A stretch of 64,000 bases of DNA from SZUA-368 sp028533045 (lineage in GTDB: Bacteria > Spirochaetota > Spirochaetia > DSM-2461), in the NCBI GenBank assembly GCA_050031985.1, contig JBNAIG010000030.1, forward strand, positions 124,001-188,000. The letters are read 5' to 3'. How positions within the stretch are numbered: the first letter of the stretch is position 1; each line of letters opens with the position of its first letter. A program made the translations under genes and the position numbers. Positions 24,071 to 32,733 of this stretch are shown here, piece by piece. The notes beneath the pieces were generated by a model that saw only the letters and a program-made list of their open reading frames with translations, searched no databases and had not been told where the DNA came from.

Positions 24071-25500
24071 AAAGGGCCTTTATTATTTGCTTTTTACTCT
24101 TTCCCTTTCTCCTTTTCGCCGATGAAGTGAGGGTGGAAGCGCTGGAATTTTGGCAGAATGCCTCTGAATGGCCCGATGAATTAAGGGTAGACCAACTCGT
24201 CCAATCCTCTCTTGTGGCTTCGGGGATAGAGGAAGATTTACTGCCCTCCTATTCGGAACGGCTTAATTCGATCCTCGAAGAATACCGCCGGGATTTTCTG
24301 CCTTTACAAAGCGGGTTGAACGAGCGGGAACTGGGCGAGGCTATCCTTCACTGGATGCATGAGACCCTCCTCACCGGCCGTTATATTACCGATCAGACCC
24401 GGATAGATGTCCTTCTGGACCGGGGCGACTACAACTGTGTTTCTTCCGCTGTCATTTATCTTATACTGACCCGCGCCGCCGGCCTTGAAACGGCCGGAGA
24501 AGAAACCACGGACCACGCTTTTTGTACTTTAGCCCTTCCCGGTGAGTCGGTGGATATAGAAACCACCACTCTTTTAGGGTTTGATCCGGGCACGAAAAAA
24601 GAATTCTCCCAATCCTTTTCGGGGCAGACCGGCTTTGCCTACGTTGAACCCGGCGATTATAGGCGCAGGAAACCGGCCTCCGACAAAAAGATGATTAGCC
24701 TGATCCTTCAAAACCGCATTGCCCTCTATCAGCGCCGGGGGCAGTACGGCGAAGCGGTGGGCCCGGCTGTGGACCGATGGTTTTTCCTCCCCAACGAAAC
24801 AAACCGGAACGATATGAACGACGCCTTTCGCAATAGGGTATCCCTTCTGAACGGCCGGGGACGTTATACGGAAGCGATTGATTTTCTTCTTCCCCTGTCG
24901 GAAGAGCTGGGACTGATTGAAGAGAATCGGGACTTGATTGGCGTCCTGGTCCTTAATCAGCTTATTTCCCTCCTGAATCAGAACCTGACCGATGAGGGCG
25001 AAGCTTACCTGGCTGAGTGGGGCAGCTGGTTGAGTCCCGATCAGATTAAAGAACAAAAAAAAGTGATTAATGAAAGACGGGCTCAAACTGCCGTGGACCG
25101 GGAGAGCTACCCCGAGGCCCTGGCTACCATTCGAACTATGAAGGGGGAGGGCACTCTTTCCGTGGCCCGCTCGGACGAGCTGATTACCTGGCTCCATCAG
25201 AATAGGGCTATTGAGATTCTTAATGGCGGCGGGGCGAATAGAGAAGAGAGCCACCTTGAGGTGATCGATTTTTTTGACTCCCTCCCCGCAGAGGAACGGG
25301 ATCTACGGGGAATTACCGATCATCGTGCCCGCTATCTGAACAATTGGGCCGTCCTAATTCACAATCGCTTTGCCGATCTTGTAAACGGTCAAAAATATGA
25401 CGAAGCGGAAGCCCTGCTGAATGAGGCTTTGGAGCGGGGCGGAACTATTAAAATGCTGCTGGACGACAGGGCTTTACTCCAAAGAATCCGTTCCCGGTAA
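24067..25500 (+). CDS. Secreted transglutaminase-like protein
   Basis: The product starts with a signal peptide (AFIICFLLFPFLLFADE). Residues about 95-200 hold a transglutaminase-like pattern: DRGDYNCVSSAVIYLIL with a candidate catalytic Cys, then a TDHAFCTLAL segment with His, and VDIETTTLLG with the acidic residue. Residues 210-475 are helical and TPR-like. The GTG at 24067 follows GAAGAGG and overlaps the flavoprotein stop; an in-frame TTG at 24061 is less likely. It may be a periplasmic peptidase or amidase-like protein. The catalytic role is inferred from the Cys-His-Asp/Glu order. Confidence 0.68.
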   Translation: MKRAFIICFLLFPFLLFADEVRVEALEFWQNASEWPDELRVDQLVQSSLVASGIEEDLLPSYSERLNSILEEYRRDFLPLQSGLNERELGEAILHWMHETLLTGRYITDQTRIDVLLDRGDYNCVSSAVIYLILTRAAGLETAGEETTDHAFCTLALPGESVDIETTTLLGFDPGTKKEFSQSFSGQTGFAYVEPGDYRRRKPASDKKMISLILQNRIALYQRRGQYGEAVGPAVDRWFFLPNETNRNDMNDAFRNRVSLLNGRGRYTEAIDFLLPLSEELGLIEENRDLIGVLVLNQLISLLNQNLTDEGEAYLAEWGSWLSPDQIKEQKKVINERRAQTAVDRESYPEALATIRTMKGEGTLSVARSDELITWLHQNRAIEILNGGGANREESHLEVIDFFDSLPAEERDLRGITDHRARYLNNWAVLIHNRFADLVNGQKYDEAEALLNEALERGGTIKMLLDDRALLQRIRSR

Positions 25501-25606
25501 AGAATTTAAGTGTTTTTTGTATTTTCTATGTTTTTTTTAACTCTTCGTGCTATAGTTCAGGGAACAAAAACAATTCAAATATAAAAGTGAAAATCAGGAG
25601 AGACAG

Positions 25607-26164
25607 TTGCCATTCACCTTTCATAAAGTTGATTCAATTGAAGGTCCGGTCATCGTAGAACCGGCCGTATTTGCCGATAGTCGGGGGTATTTCCTCGAAT
25701 CCTTCCGCAAGGACCAGTTCGCTCAGAACGGTATTGCCGAAGATTTCTTGCAGGACAATCACTCCCTTTCCTCCAAAGGAACCCTGAGAGGCCTTCATTT
25801 TCAAACCGACCCTGCCGCCCAGGGAAAGCTGGTTTCGGTTATTACAGGAGCCGTTTGGGATGTGGCAGTGGATCTTAGAAAAGGTTCTCCTACCTTTGGG
25901 AAATGGTTTGGCGTGGAACTGAGCGGGGAAAATCACAGGATGTTTTATATTCCCCCCGGATTTGCCCACGGCTTTCTGACTTTGGAAGACAATACCCATT
26001 TTGTTTATAAATGTACCGCCTACTACTCTCCCGAACATGACGGGGGGATTCGCTGGAACGATCCCGATTTGGCTATTGACTGGCCCGGTAATGTGGAACC
26101 CCTTGTTTCCGATAAGGACGGGACACTTCCTTTTCTGGCCGATTGGCAGAAGGAGCAGGGCTGA
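25607..26164 (+). CDS. rfbC: dTDP-4-dehydrorhamnose 3,5-epimerase
   Basis: RfbC (RmlC) epimerises dTDP-4-keto-6-deoxyglucose at C3 and C5. The 185-residue cupin-fold protein shows YFLESFRKDQF, QDNHSLSSKGTLRGLHFQ (catalytic His in RGLHFQ), KLVSVITGAVWDVAVDLRKGSPTFG (split VWDVAVDLRKGSPTFGKW) and IPPGFAHGFLTL. The start is TTG at 25607, with AGGAGAG at the right distance; no upstream ATG fits. It overlaps rfbD by one base and leads rfbC-rfbD-rfbB. Its AT-rich upstream region probably has the promoter, but no clean boxes were found. Confidence 0.94.
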   Translation: MPFTFHKVDSIEGPVIVEPAVFADSRGYFLESFRKDQFAQNGIAEDFLQDNHSLSSKGTLRGLHFQTDPAAQGKLVSVITGAVWDVAVDLRKGSPTFGKWFGVELSGENHRMFYIPPGFAHGFLTLEDNTHFVYKCTAYYSPEHDGGIRWNDPDLAIDWPGNVEPLVSDKDGTLPFLADWQKEQG

Positions 26165-27030
26165 TGATCTGGCTTATGGGCGCCAAGGGCATGTTGGGGC
26201 AGGAGATTGCCGGTAAATTTGAAGAGAAGGGATTGGCCTTTACCGCCACCGACCGGGAAACGGATATAACCAATCTTCAGATTCTCCGTGATTTTACTAC
26301 TGGCAAGGGTATTAGCTGGATTGTGAACTGTTCCGCCTACACAGCTGTGGATAAGGCGGAGGAAGAGAAGGACCTTGCCTACCTTATTAATGAGACCGGA
26401 GTCAAAAACATCGGAATAGTAGCGGCGGAGCTGAATGTTCCCGTTATCCACGTTTCCACCGATTATGTTTTCCCCGGGACAAAGGACGAGGCTTTGACCG
26501 AAGAGGAGCCTACCGGTCCCGAATCGGTCTATGGAGAAAGCAAACTGGCAGGAGAAAAGGCTCTTCTTAAGGAGAATCCCTGCAGTTTTATTATCCGTAC
26601 GGCCTGGCTTTACGGTAAAATGGGGAATAACTTTGTTTACACCATGCTTCGTTTGATGAAGGATCGGGACAGTCTTAAGATTGTGGACGACCAAATCGGT
26701 TCACCCACCTGGACCGGCGATCTGGCCGACTTAATGGTTAAGGTCATTGTATCCGATTCAAAAAACTATGGAATTTATCACTTCTCCGGTGAAGGGCAGA
26801 CCAGCTGGTACGGTTTTGCCAAAGAAATTTACCGTCAGGGACAGGAGCGGGGCCTATTAACAAAAGAGTGCAGCCTGAATCCCTGTACCAGCGATGAGTA
26901 TCCCACTCCCGCAAAAAGGCCTGCCTTCTCCCTTCTTTCCAAGAAGAAGGTGAAAGATACATTTGGAATGACCGTTCCCTCCTGGGAAGAGAGTTTAGAT
27001 AGTTTTTTGGAAAAAGGAATAGCAGAATGA
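26164..27030 (+). CDS. rfbD: dTDP-4-dehydrorhamnose reductase
   Basis: RfbD (RmlD) uses NAD(P)H to make dTDP-L-rhamnose. The 288-residue SDR protein starts MIWLMGAKGMLGQEI with the dinucleotide-binding loop. It has NCSAYTAVDKAEEE, VSTDYVFPG, then the catalytic YGESKLAGE (Tyr and Lys), RTAWLYG and the C-terminal RPAFSLL Arg motif. The frame is open from 26143, but the ATG at 26164 overlaps the rfbC stop and gives the expected N-terminus. It overlaps rfbB by four bases. Confidence 0.94.
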   Translation: MIWLMGAKGMLGQEIAGKFEEKGLAFTATDRETDITNLQILRDFTTGKGISWIVNCSAYTAVDKAEEEKDLAYLINETGVKNIGIVAAELNVPVIHVSTDYVFPGTKDEALTEEEPTGPESVYGESKLAGEKALLKENPCSFIIRTAWLYGKMGNNFVYTMLRLMKDRDSLKIVDDQIGSPTWTGDLADLMVKVIVSDSKNYGIYHFSGEGQTSWYGFAKEIYRQGQERGLLTKECSLNPCTSDEYPTPAKRPAFSLLSKKKVKDTFGMTVPSWEESLDSFLEKGIAE

Positions 27031-28097
27031 GAAAACTGACAAATATTATGGTAACCGGCGGGGCCGGATTCATCGGGGCCAATTTTATTAACTGGCTCTT
27101 TAAGGGGACCGATTTTTCCGGTCGAATTATTAACTTTGACAAGCTGACCTATGCGGGTAACCCGGAAAGCCTCAAGGCCGTGGACGAAACCCATGGGGGA
27201 GAGCGTTACTTTCTCGTACAGGGTGATATTTGTGACCGGGCCAAGGTAGAGGAAACTCTCAAAGCCTACGACATCGATACGATTATCCATTTTGCTGCCG
27301 AAAGCCATGTGGATCGTTCTATCGAAGGTCCGGAAGTGTTTGTTCAGACCAATGTGATGGGAACCTTTACCCTCCTTGATGCCGCCCGACATTACTGGGG
27401 CGACAGGGAAGGCGTTCTTTTTCACCATGTTAGTACCGATGAAGTGTACGGTTCTTTGGGAGAAACGGGATTTTTCTATGAAACCACTCCCTACGATCCC
27501 CGAAGTGCTTACTCCGCTTCAAAAGCCTCTTCCGATCACCTGGTGCGCTCCTACTACCATACCTACGGTCTTCCCATTACTCTTAGTAACTGTTCTAATA
27601 ACTACGGGCCTCTCCAGTTTCCGGAAAAACTGATTCCCGTTATCATCGAGAATATTCTGAATGAAAGAAACCTACCCGTATACGGTGATGGTAAGAATAT
27701 TCGTGACTGGCTTTTTGTAGAAGACCATAACAGTGCCGTATGGGAAATTGTTAACCGGGGTAAAACGGGTGAGTCCTACAACATCGGGGGAGAAAACGAG
27801 TGGGAGAATATTCAGCTCGTTCATAAACTCTGTGAACTGATGGCGGAAAAGCAGGGTAAGGATAAGGATTACTTCAAAAAACTTATTACCTTTGTGAAAG
27901 ACCGTCCCGGACACGACCGGCGCTACGCCATTAACTGTGACAAACTCAAGAATGAACTGGGTTGGAAGCAGAGTCTGGACTTTGCGGAAGGATTGAACAA
28001 GACCGTCGATTGGTATCTGGAAAACCGCGAGTGGGTAGAACGGGTGCAAAGCGGGGAATACCGCAAGTGGATGGAGATTAACTACTCCGAACGTTAA
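27027..28097 (+). CDS. rfbB: dTDP-glucose 4,6-dehydratase
   Basis: RfbB (RmlB) converts dTDP-glucose to the 4-keto-6-deoxy sugar using bound NAD. The 356 residues contain VTGGAGFIGANFINW, HFAAESHVDRSI, VSTDEVYGSL, the catalytic YSASKASSDHLVR and NCSNNYGP motifs, and RDWLFVEDH. The order rfbC-rfbD-rfbB with rfbA later (29961) gives all four dTDP-rhamnose genes. Its 3' end is tail to tail with the phosphoesterase gene, separated by 5 bp. Confidence 0.96.
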   Translation: MRKLTNIMVTGGAGFIGANFINWLFKGTDFSGRIINFDKLTYAGNPESLKAVDETHGGERYFLVQGDICDRAKVEETLKAYDIDTIIHFAAESHVDRSIEGPEVFVQTNVMGTFTLLDAARHYWGDREGVLFHHVSTDEVYGSLGETGFFYETTPYDPRSAYSASKASSDHLVRSYYHTYGLPITLSNCSNNYGPLQFPEKLIPVIIENILNERNLPVYGDGKNIRDWLFVEDHNSAVWEIVNRGKTGESYNIGGENEWENIQLVHKLCELMAEKQGKDKDYFKKLITFVKDRPGHDRRYAINCDKLKNELGWKQSLDFAEGLNKTVDWYLENREWVERVQSGEYRKWMEINYSER

Positions 28098-28102
28098 AAG
28101 AT

Positions 28103-29395
28103 TCAGGGCAGGGGGGTCCACTCTCCTGTCCTAAGATCAATTTCTATACTGCGGTCATCGGGAGGCAGGTCGGTCATTCTCCCCTCGTAGTATTTTTTTC
28201 CTGCCCTAAGGGCTAATTTACCCCAAAGAGAGAGCCCTTTTGGCTTTTCCGGCTGATCTGCGCGGTTTTCATTCCCCCCGTAATGGTTCAATAGGACATT
28301 ACTTACATAGTCCGAAATAGCTTCCCTGTCTTTTTTATTTACTTTATAACGAGCGAGAAAGGTGTTGGAGAAGCGGTAAATACTTTCATAGCTTAAGCGG
28401 CGGCCTTCTCCCTCTAGTATATTGTCTTCAAGGGACTTACCCGTAATTGTTATTGTTGAACCACCAGCTTCCAGAAGGCGATAGGCAAAGGGCCAGGATA
28501 TAAGAGCTCCCGTTTCCACATCAAAGATAGTTTCATCATAAGATTGATGGGAAACAATATCCTGAGCGTGGTAATGACCGGTAAAAACAAGATTGACACC
28601 ATAGGCCTGGAGCAGTTCTCGTAATTCTTCCCTGTTTTTTAAGGCCATTTCCTTCTCTTTTCCCTGGCCGGGAAAATGGTCCAGCAAAGGGTGGTGCATA
28701 TAGAGGATAAGGGCATCCCCTCTTGCTGCAGCCTGATGTAATTCGGTCTTGAGCCAGACCATTGTTTCATCCCGAATATAACCATATCCCTCTCCGTAGA
28801 CGCAGCTATCAAGGCCAAGGATAGTGAGTCCTTCAACCGGTCGGGCTGTATAGCTCAAAGAGTAGAGGTCTCGGTTTAAGGCTTGATTGTATCCGAAATC
28901 TTCGTAAAGGGTTAGGAACTCCCCCGCGCTAAGTGATTCGGTTGGGTAGGCGCGGTCGCCTAAAAATGATCGGGCGTAGGGATGGTCTATATCATGGTTC
29001 CCGGGAATGACAAATACTTCTGTCCCCTCTTCTTCCAAAAGTTTAAAATATCGGGCTAAATCTATATGGCTCTGCCTTTCTCCGTCGTTGGTAAGGTCTC
29101 CCGGTACAATAATGAAGTCCGGTGCTTCCGAGGCGGCTTTCTCGGCAAATCCCGCAAGAATTTCGGCCCCCTGTCCCGTAAGGTTTCCTTTTTTCCACAG
29201 AAGGTGATTGTTGAAGGCTTTTCCCTCGTTAAAGAGATCGCCCGATAAATAGTGTGGGTCGGTCATGACAAGAAAGCGGCAATCGGGAAAGGTCTTGCTT
29301 GTTTTTTCCAGGATGGTATATTCCTGCTTTGAGGCACAGGAAAAAAAAAGAATTAAACAAATGAAAGGAACAACGCCTTTTAACCGAATACTCAT
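28103..29395 (-). CDS. Metallophosphoesterase lipoprotein
   Basis: A calcineurin-like phosphoesterase exported as a lipoprotein. The signal ends in LILFFSCASK, with the lipobox Cys near residue 22. Metal-binding motifs follow in order: VMTDPHYLSGD, VPGDLTNDGE, VIPGNHDIDHP, LYMHHPLLD and FTGHYHAQD. The enzyme should bind two metals and act on phosphomonoesters or diesters at the cell surface; substrate unknown. An ATG at 29404 is in frame nine bases upstream; I prefer 29395 because the n-region MSIRLKG is then typical. It lies antisense between two halves of the rhamnose locus. Confidence 0.85.
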   Translation of the reverse strand: MSIRLKGVVPFICLILFFSCASKQEYTILEKTSKTFPDCRFLVMTDPHYLSGDLFNEGKAFNNHLLWKKGNLTGQGAEILAGFAEKAASEAPDFIIVPGDLTNDGERQSHIDLARYFKLLEEEGTEVFVIPGNHDIDHPYARSFLGDRAYPTESLSAGEFLTLYEDFGYNQALNRDLYSLSYTARPVEGLTILGLDSCVYGEGYGYIRDETMVWLKTELHQAAARGDALILYMHHPLLDHFPGQGKEKEMALKNREELRELLQAYGVNLVFTGHYHAQDIVSHQSYDETIFDVETGALISWPFAYRLLEAGGSTITITGKSLEDNILEGEGRRLSYESIYRFSNTFLARYKVNKKDREAISDYVSNVLLNHYGGNENRADQPEKPKGLSLWGKLALRAGKKYYEGRMTDLPPDDRSIEIDLRTGEWTPLP

Positions 29396-29520
29396 AGTCG
29401 GCATGTTATCATAAAAAAAAGAGAAAAAAATTAAAAAATTGTAATCTTAGGCTGTTTTTTTTTGCAAGTTGCGCTATATTTGTGGAATTAGTGAAGAATA
29501 TAAGGGAGAGTGTTGTTTAA

Positions 29521-29961
29521 ATGAAGATCACAAAGGGGACAAACTACGATAAGGAAAGTTGGAAGCCGCTCAGTATCTTTTGTGCCAATCAGAAAGAGAA
29601 GGATGACATCTATTCAAGCAACAGCTTTTCCCGCGTAATCAATTATGAGAGACAGAGAGCAAAGAGGAATGAATCAACCTTTGCCCTTGTATCCTGTTCA
29701 TTTGGTGAAAACGATGAAAACAGGAGCGGTCTTAAGCGATATCTTGACTGTGTAAAGAAGACAGTGCGATCGGTAGATCATATCGGTTGGAGAGGGGACG
29801 GTCATGTAGGCATCCTTCTTCCCTGTACTACCCGTGACGGGGCGGAACAGTTTCTTAATAAAATCAACTCTTTTTCCGGCGTGGCTCGTCAGCCCGTTTC
29901 TTACCGGATTGAAACATATAACGGAGAGCGAGAAATCGCCCGTACAGCACAGGAACTCTAA
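29521..29961 (+). CDS. Degenerate GGDEF-like domain protein
   Basis: The 146-residue protein looks like a diguanylate-cyclase domain: FSRVINYERQRAKRNESTFALV at the start, LKRYLDCVKKTVRSVDHIGWRGDGHVGILLP in the middle, split VKKTVRSVDHIG and WRGDGHVGILLP. GDGHVG replaces the GG(D/E)EF active site, so it is probably inactive as a cyclase. It could bind nucleotide or act as a regulator of polysaccharide synthesis. It abuts rfbA with a one-base overlap (TAATG), so the genes are likely coupled. Similar GGDEF-like genes are known in exopolysaccharide loci. Confidence 0.62.
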   Translation: MKITKGTNYDKESWKPLSIFCANQKEKDDIYSSNSFSRVINYERQRAKRNESTFALVSCSFGENDENRSGLKRYLDCVKKTVRSVDHIGWRGDGHVGILLPCTTRDGAEQFLNKINSFSGVARQPVSYRIETYNGEREIARTAQEL

Positions 29962-30827
29962 TGAAAGGTATTATTTTGGCGGGAGGCAGCGGTACGCGGC
30001 TGTATCCTTCTACTATGGTCGTATGTAAGCAGCTTTTGCCTGTTTACGATAAACCCATGATCTACTATCCCCTGTCCACTTTAATGTTGGCGGGAATAAA
30101 GGATATTCTCATTATTTCCACTCCCGTAGACCTTCATCGCTTTGAAGAGTTGCTGGGAGATGGTTCTGACTTGGGACTGTCCTTGACTTATCAGGTACAG
30201 GACGCGCCCAATGGATTGGCGGAAGCCTTTATTTTGGGGAAAGATTTTATCGGTGATGATTCGGTTTGTCTTGTCCTGGGCGATAATATTTTCTACGGCC
30301 ACGGCCTTCCGGAAATGCTTAGCGATGCGGCTTCCCAAGAGAAAGGGGCTCGTGTTTTCGGATACTATGTAGCCGATCCGGAACGTTACGGTGTTGTAGA
30401 GTTTGATGAGAATAACCGTGTTCTGTCCCTTGAGGAAAAACCGGAAGACCCCAAATCCAATTACGCTGTAGTAGGCCTCTATTTCTATGATAATCGTGTA
30501 GTGGAAATGGCTGAGAACCTCGCACCTTCCGCCCGGGGAGAATTGGAGATTACCGATCTGAATAAAATCTACCTTGAGCAGGGGGATCTCACGGTGACTC
30601 TTATGGGCCGTGGTTTCGCCTGGCTCGATACGGGAACTCACGACTCCCTGGCCGATGCGACCCAGTATGTTAAGGCTATAGAAGACAGACAGAATCTGAA
30701 AATATCCTGTATTGAAGAGATCGCCTACAGAAAGGGCTTTATTGATAAAGCCGGTCTGTTAAAGGCGGCGGAGAAATATAAGAAATCCACCTACGGAGCC
30801 TATTTGCGCAAAGTGGTGGAAGAATAG
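29961..30827 (+). CDS. rfbA: Glucose-1-phosphate thymidylyltransferase
   Basis: RfbA (RmlA) makes dTDP-glucose from dTTP and glucose-1-phosphate. The 288-residue protein has GIILAGGSGTRLYPST, KQLLPVYDKPMIYYPLSTLM (split KQLLPVYDKP and MIYYPLSTLM), QDAPNGLAEAF, LGDNIFYG, EEKPEDPKSNYAVVGLYFYD (with EEKP) and WLDTGTHDSL. Length is standard. It is the second gene of the second rhamnose half-operon and overlaps the next gene by one base (TAGTG). Confidence 0.96.
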   Translation: MKGIILAGGSGTRLYPSTMVVCKQLLPVYDKPMIYYPLSTLMLAGIKDILIISTPVDLHRFEELLGDGSDLGLSLTYQVQDAPNGLAEAFILGKDFIGDDSVCLVLGDNIFYGHGLPEMLSDAASQEKGARVFGYYVADPERYGVVEFDENNRVLSLEEKPEDPKSNYAVVGLYFYDNRVVEMAENLAPSARGELEITDLNKIYLEQGDLTVTLMGRGFAWLDTGTHDSLADATQYVKAIEDRQNLKISCIEEIAYRKGFIDKAGLLKAAEKYKKSTYGAYLRKVVEE

Positions 30828-32098
30828 TGAAAGAGAGCGATTTACAGGATCAGCTGGAACATGATACTATTCTGAATATGGATCATGAAGAACAGCAGGA
30901 AGAGAAAACCCTATTGGAAATGGCCCTGTATGTCTGGAATATCGTCTGGACCTACAGGATACTTATTTTTGTTCTGACCTTTTTAGGGGCTGCGGGAACG
31001 GTCGGCTATGCTATCATGACGATACGTTTGCCTGTTGATCAGAGTCCCATGCCCAATGTTTATCGTTCTTATACTAAAGTTATTATACAGGAAAGCTCCT
31101 CTGCCGGGGGAAGCGATAGTATTGACGCCATGATGGATATGATGGGCTTTAGCTCGTCGGGAAATCGCGGAATCACAAATGGTGATTTGGCTCGTATGGT
31201 TTACAGTAGCTTTCCCTATGCCGATACCATTGCAGATCGTATGGATTTTGCAGAGAAATATAATATTTCTACGGATTACAAAACCATATCCCGGCGGATT
31301 TTTTACTCCAGTTCTACCTATTATTTTAATAGCACAAATCGTGTCCTCGAACTCTCCTATACCAGTACTGACAAGTACTTTGCCACAGAAGTCGTTGAAG
31401 TTATGCTCGAAGAACTGCAAAACTGGTTTAGCGAGCAGGGGGGGACGGCCAGTCAGAGTCAGTTAAGCAGTATTGAATCAAAGATTTTTGGTGTATCCAA
31501 AGAGATCTCACGTCTGGAAGAGCAGATTAAGAGTATTCAGTCTGAATATGGTGTGTTGAGTATCGATGATCTGGCCCAGTCTCAGCAGACTCTAATGAGC
31601 AGCTTAAATGAGCAGCTCATGTCCCTCGATCTTCAGATTAGCCAGCAGACAAACACCCAATCATCCTATTCTCCCATTGAGACTAGTGCCGTAAAATCGC
31701 TAAGAGCCCAAAGACAGGATGTGGCAAATACGCTCTACAGGCTCCAGAATGGAAGCCCTGTAGGGGGAAGATCTTATCCTCCTATCGACGAAATGCCTAA
31801 CCTGGCCCTTGAGTTTAATCGTCTCCAGCTTCTTCTTCAGATACAGGAAGGCATCTATCAATCCCTTACGGAGCAGTACGAGGTTCTTAAGCTTTCCGGC
31901 GGAGGATCTTTGGCCTTGACCGTATTGGAACCTGCAGAAATCCCTGTACAAAAGTCTGGACCACAGAGAAGTATGATCTGTATCCAGGGGACTATGGGGA
32001 TGTTTTTTGTCGGGGTCGGATTAGCCTTTCTTTTTACTTTTCTCAAGACGCTTAAAGCCCGTCGGGAAGAACGTCTTATTCCCCTCGACGACGAATAA
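30827..32098 (+). CDS. Wzz-type polysaccharide chain-length protein
   Basis: This 423-residue inner-membrane protein has a polar N-terminus, one membrane segment at about 45-65 (ILIFVLTFLGAAGTVGYAIM), a large periplasmic part with a coiled-coil-like stretch (residues about 205-265), and a second membrane segment near 385-410 (MFFVGVGLAFLFTFL) after a proline-containing PAEIPVQKSGPQ motif. That topology fits Wzz/PCP proteins, which set chain length of O-antigen or other polysaccharides. It lacks a kinase domain. The start is GTG at 30827. It closes the rfbA unit and is followed by a terminator. Confidence 0.8.
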   Translation: MKESDLQDQLEHDTILNMDHEEQQEEKTLLEMALYVWNIVWTYRILIFVLTFLGAAGTVGYAIMTIRLPVDQSPMPNVYRSYTKVIIQESSSAGGSDSIDAMMDMMGFSSSGNRGITNGDLARMVYSSFPYADTIADRMDFAEKYNISTDYKTISRRIFYSSSTYYFNSTNRVLELSYTSTDKYFATEVVEVMLEELQNWFSEQGGTASQSQLSSIESKIFGVSKEISRLEEQIKSIQSEYGVLSIDDLAQSQQTLMSSLNEQLMSLDLQISQQTNTQSSYSPIETSAVKSLRAQRQDVANTLYRLQNGSPVGGRSYPPIDEMPNLALEFNRLQLLLQIQEGIYQSLTEQYEVLKLSGGGSLALTVLEPAEIPVQKSGPQRSMICIQGTMGMFFVGVGLAFLFTFLKTLKARREERLIPLDDE

Positions 32099-32126
32099 AA
32101 ACAAGACTCAAGTATTGATGTTCAAG

Positions 32127-32160
32127 CCCACCTATCTTCATGATGGTGGGTTTACTTTTT
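32127..32160 (+). terminator. Terminator of the rfbA-wzz unit
   Basis: CCCACC (32127-32132) pairs with GGTGGG (32145-32150), with an inner ATC/GAT pairing, followed by TTTACTTTTT. Confidence 0.8.
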
Positions 32161-32169
32161 ATAAAACAA

Positions 32170-32200
32170 AAACCCACCAGGATTATACCTTGGTGGGTTT
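32170..32200 (-). terminator. Terminator of tRNA-Cys transcript
   Basis: AAACCCACCA pairs perfectly with TGGTGGGTTT (10 bp, 11-base loop). Read on the minus strand it is followed by TTGTTTTA. It sits just downstream of the tRNA on that strand. Confidence 0.8.
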
Positions 32201-32217
32201 AAAGTTACATCTCTTTG

Positions 32218-32290
32218 AGGCGCCGAGCGGACTCGAACCGCTGAATCATGGATTTGCAATCCACTCCCTTAGCCGCTTGGGTACGGCGCC
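32218..32290 (-). tRNA. tRNA-Cys (anticodon GCA)
   Basis: On the minus strand the 73-base cloverleaf begins GGCGCCG and pairs with CGGCGCC at the 3' end, with discriminator T. The anticodon arm TGGATTGCAAATCCA gives GCA, and the T arm contains GGTTCGAGTCC. The CCA end is not encoded. Confidence 0.95.
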
Positions 32291-32355
32291 GAATTAACGT
32301 AGGATGAATATAACAAATCTCACCTGTTATGTCCACCCTTTTTACGGCTTTTTTT

Positions 32356-32733
32356 CTAAAAGGTAAAGTCATCGGGAAGAGGGTTGTAGTGCATGTCTAT
32401 CCGCTCAATAGTTTTGTCCTGAGGGAGGTTAAAAAGTTCCTTTAGTTTATTGTATTGGTCGTCGTCAAACTCGTCTCCGTGGTAAACAACAAACTTCTCT
32501 TTCTTAAGGAGATAGACCACACGTCCCCGGGGGATTGAGTCATACTCGGCTCTGAGGTTCTTGGGAAGTTTGTCAAGAAGTCCCCGTTTAGCCATGATAA
32601 ACCAGGCCGCATAATGGCCCACTTCATAGTCAATGCTGACCCGGGTTTTTACCCCTTCCGAAAGGGGACTGGATTCGTAGTGGAATAGCTTGTTTTCATA
32701 GCTCCAGAAGATACCTACACGGGCTTCGGACAT
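32356..32733 (-). CDS. Conserved-looking hypothetical protein (125 aa)
   Basis: No family is recognised. The protein has no signal peptide or membrane segment. It looks alpha/beta and acidic at its end (GDEFDDDQYNKLKELF). It shares the minus strand with the upstream 428-residue gene and overlaps its stop by one base, so both are probably in one transcript with rpiB. Good coding structure and this coupling support a real gene. Confidence 0.65.
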   Translation of the reverse strand: MSEARVGIFWSYENKLFHYESSPLSEGVKTRVSIDYEVGHYAAWFIMAKRGLLDKLPKNLRAEYDSIPRGRVVYLLKKEKFVVYHGDEFDDDQYNKLKELFNLPQDKTIERIDMHYNPLPDDFTF

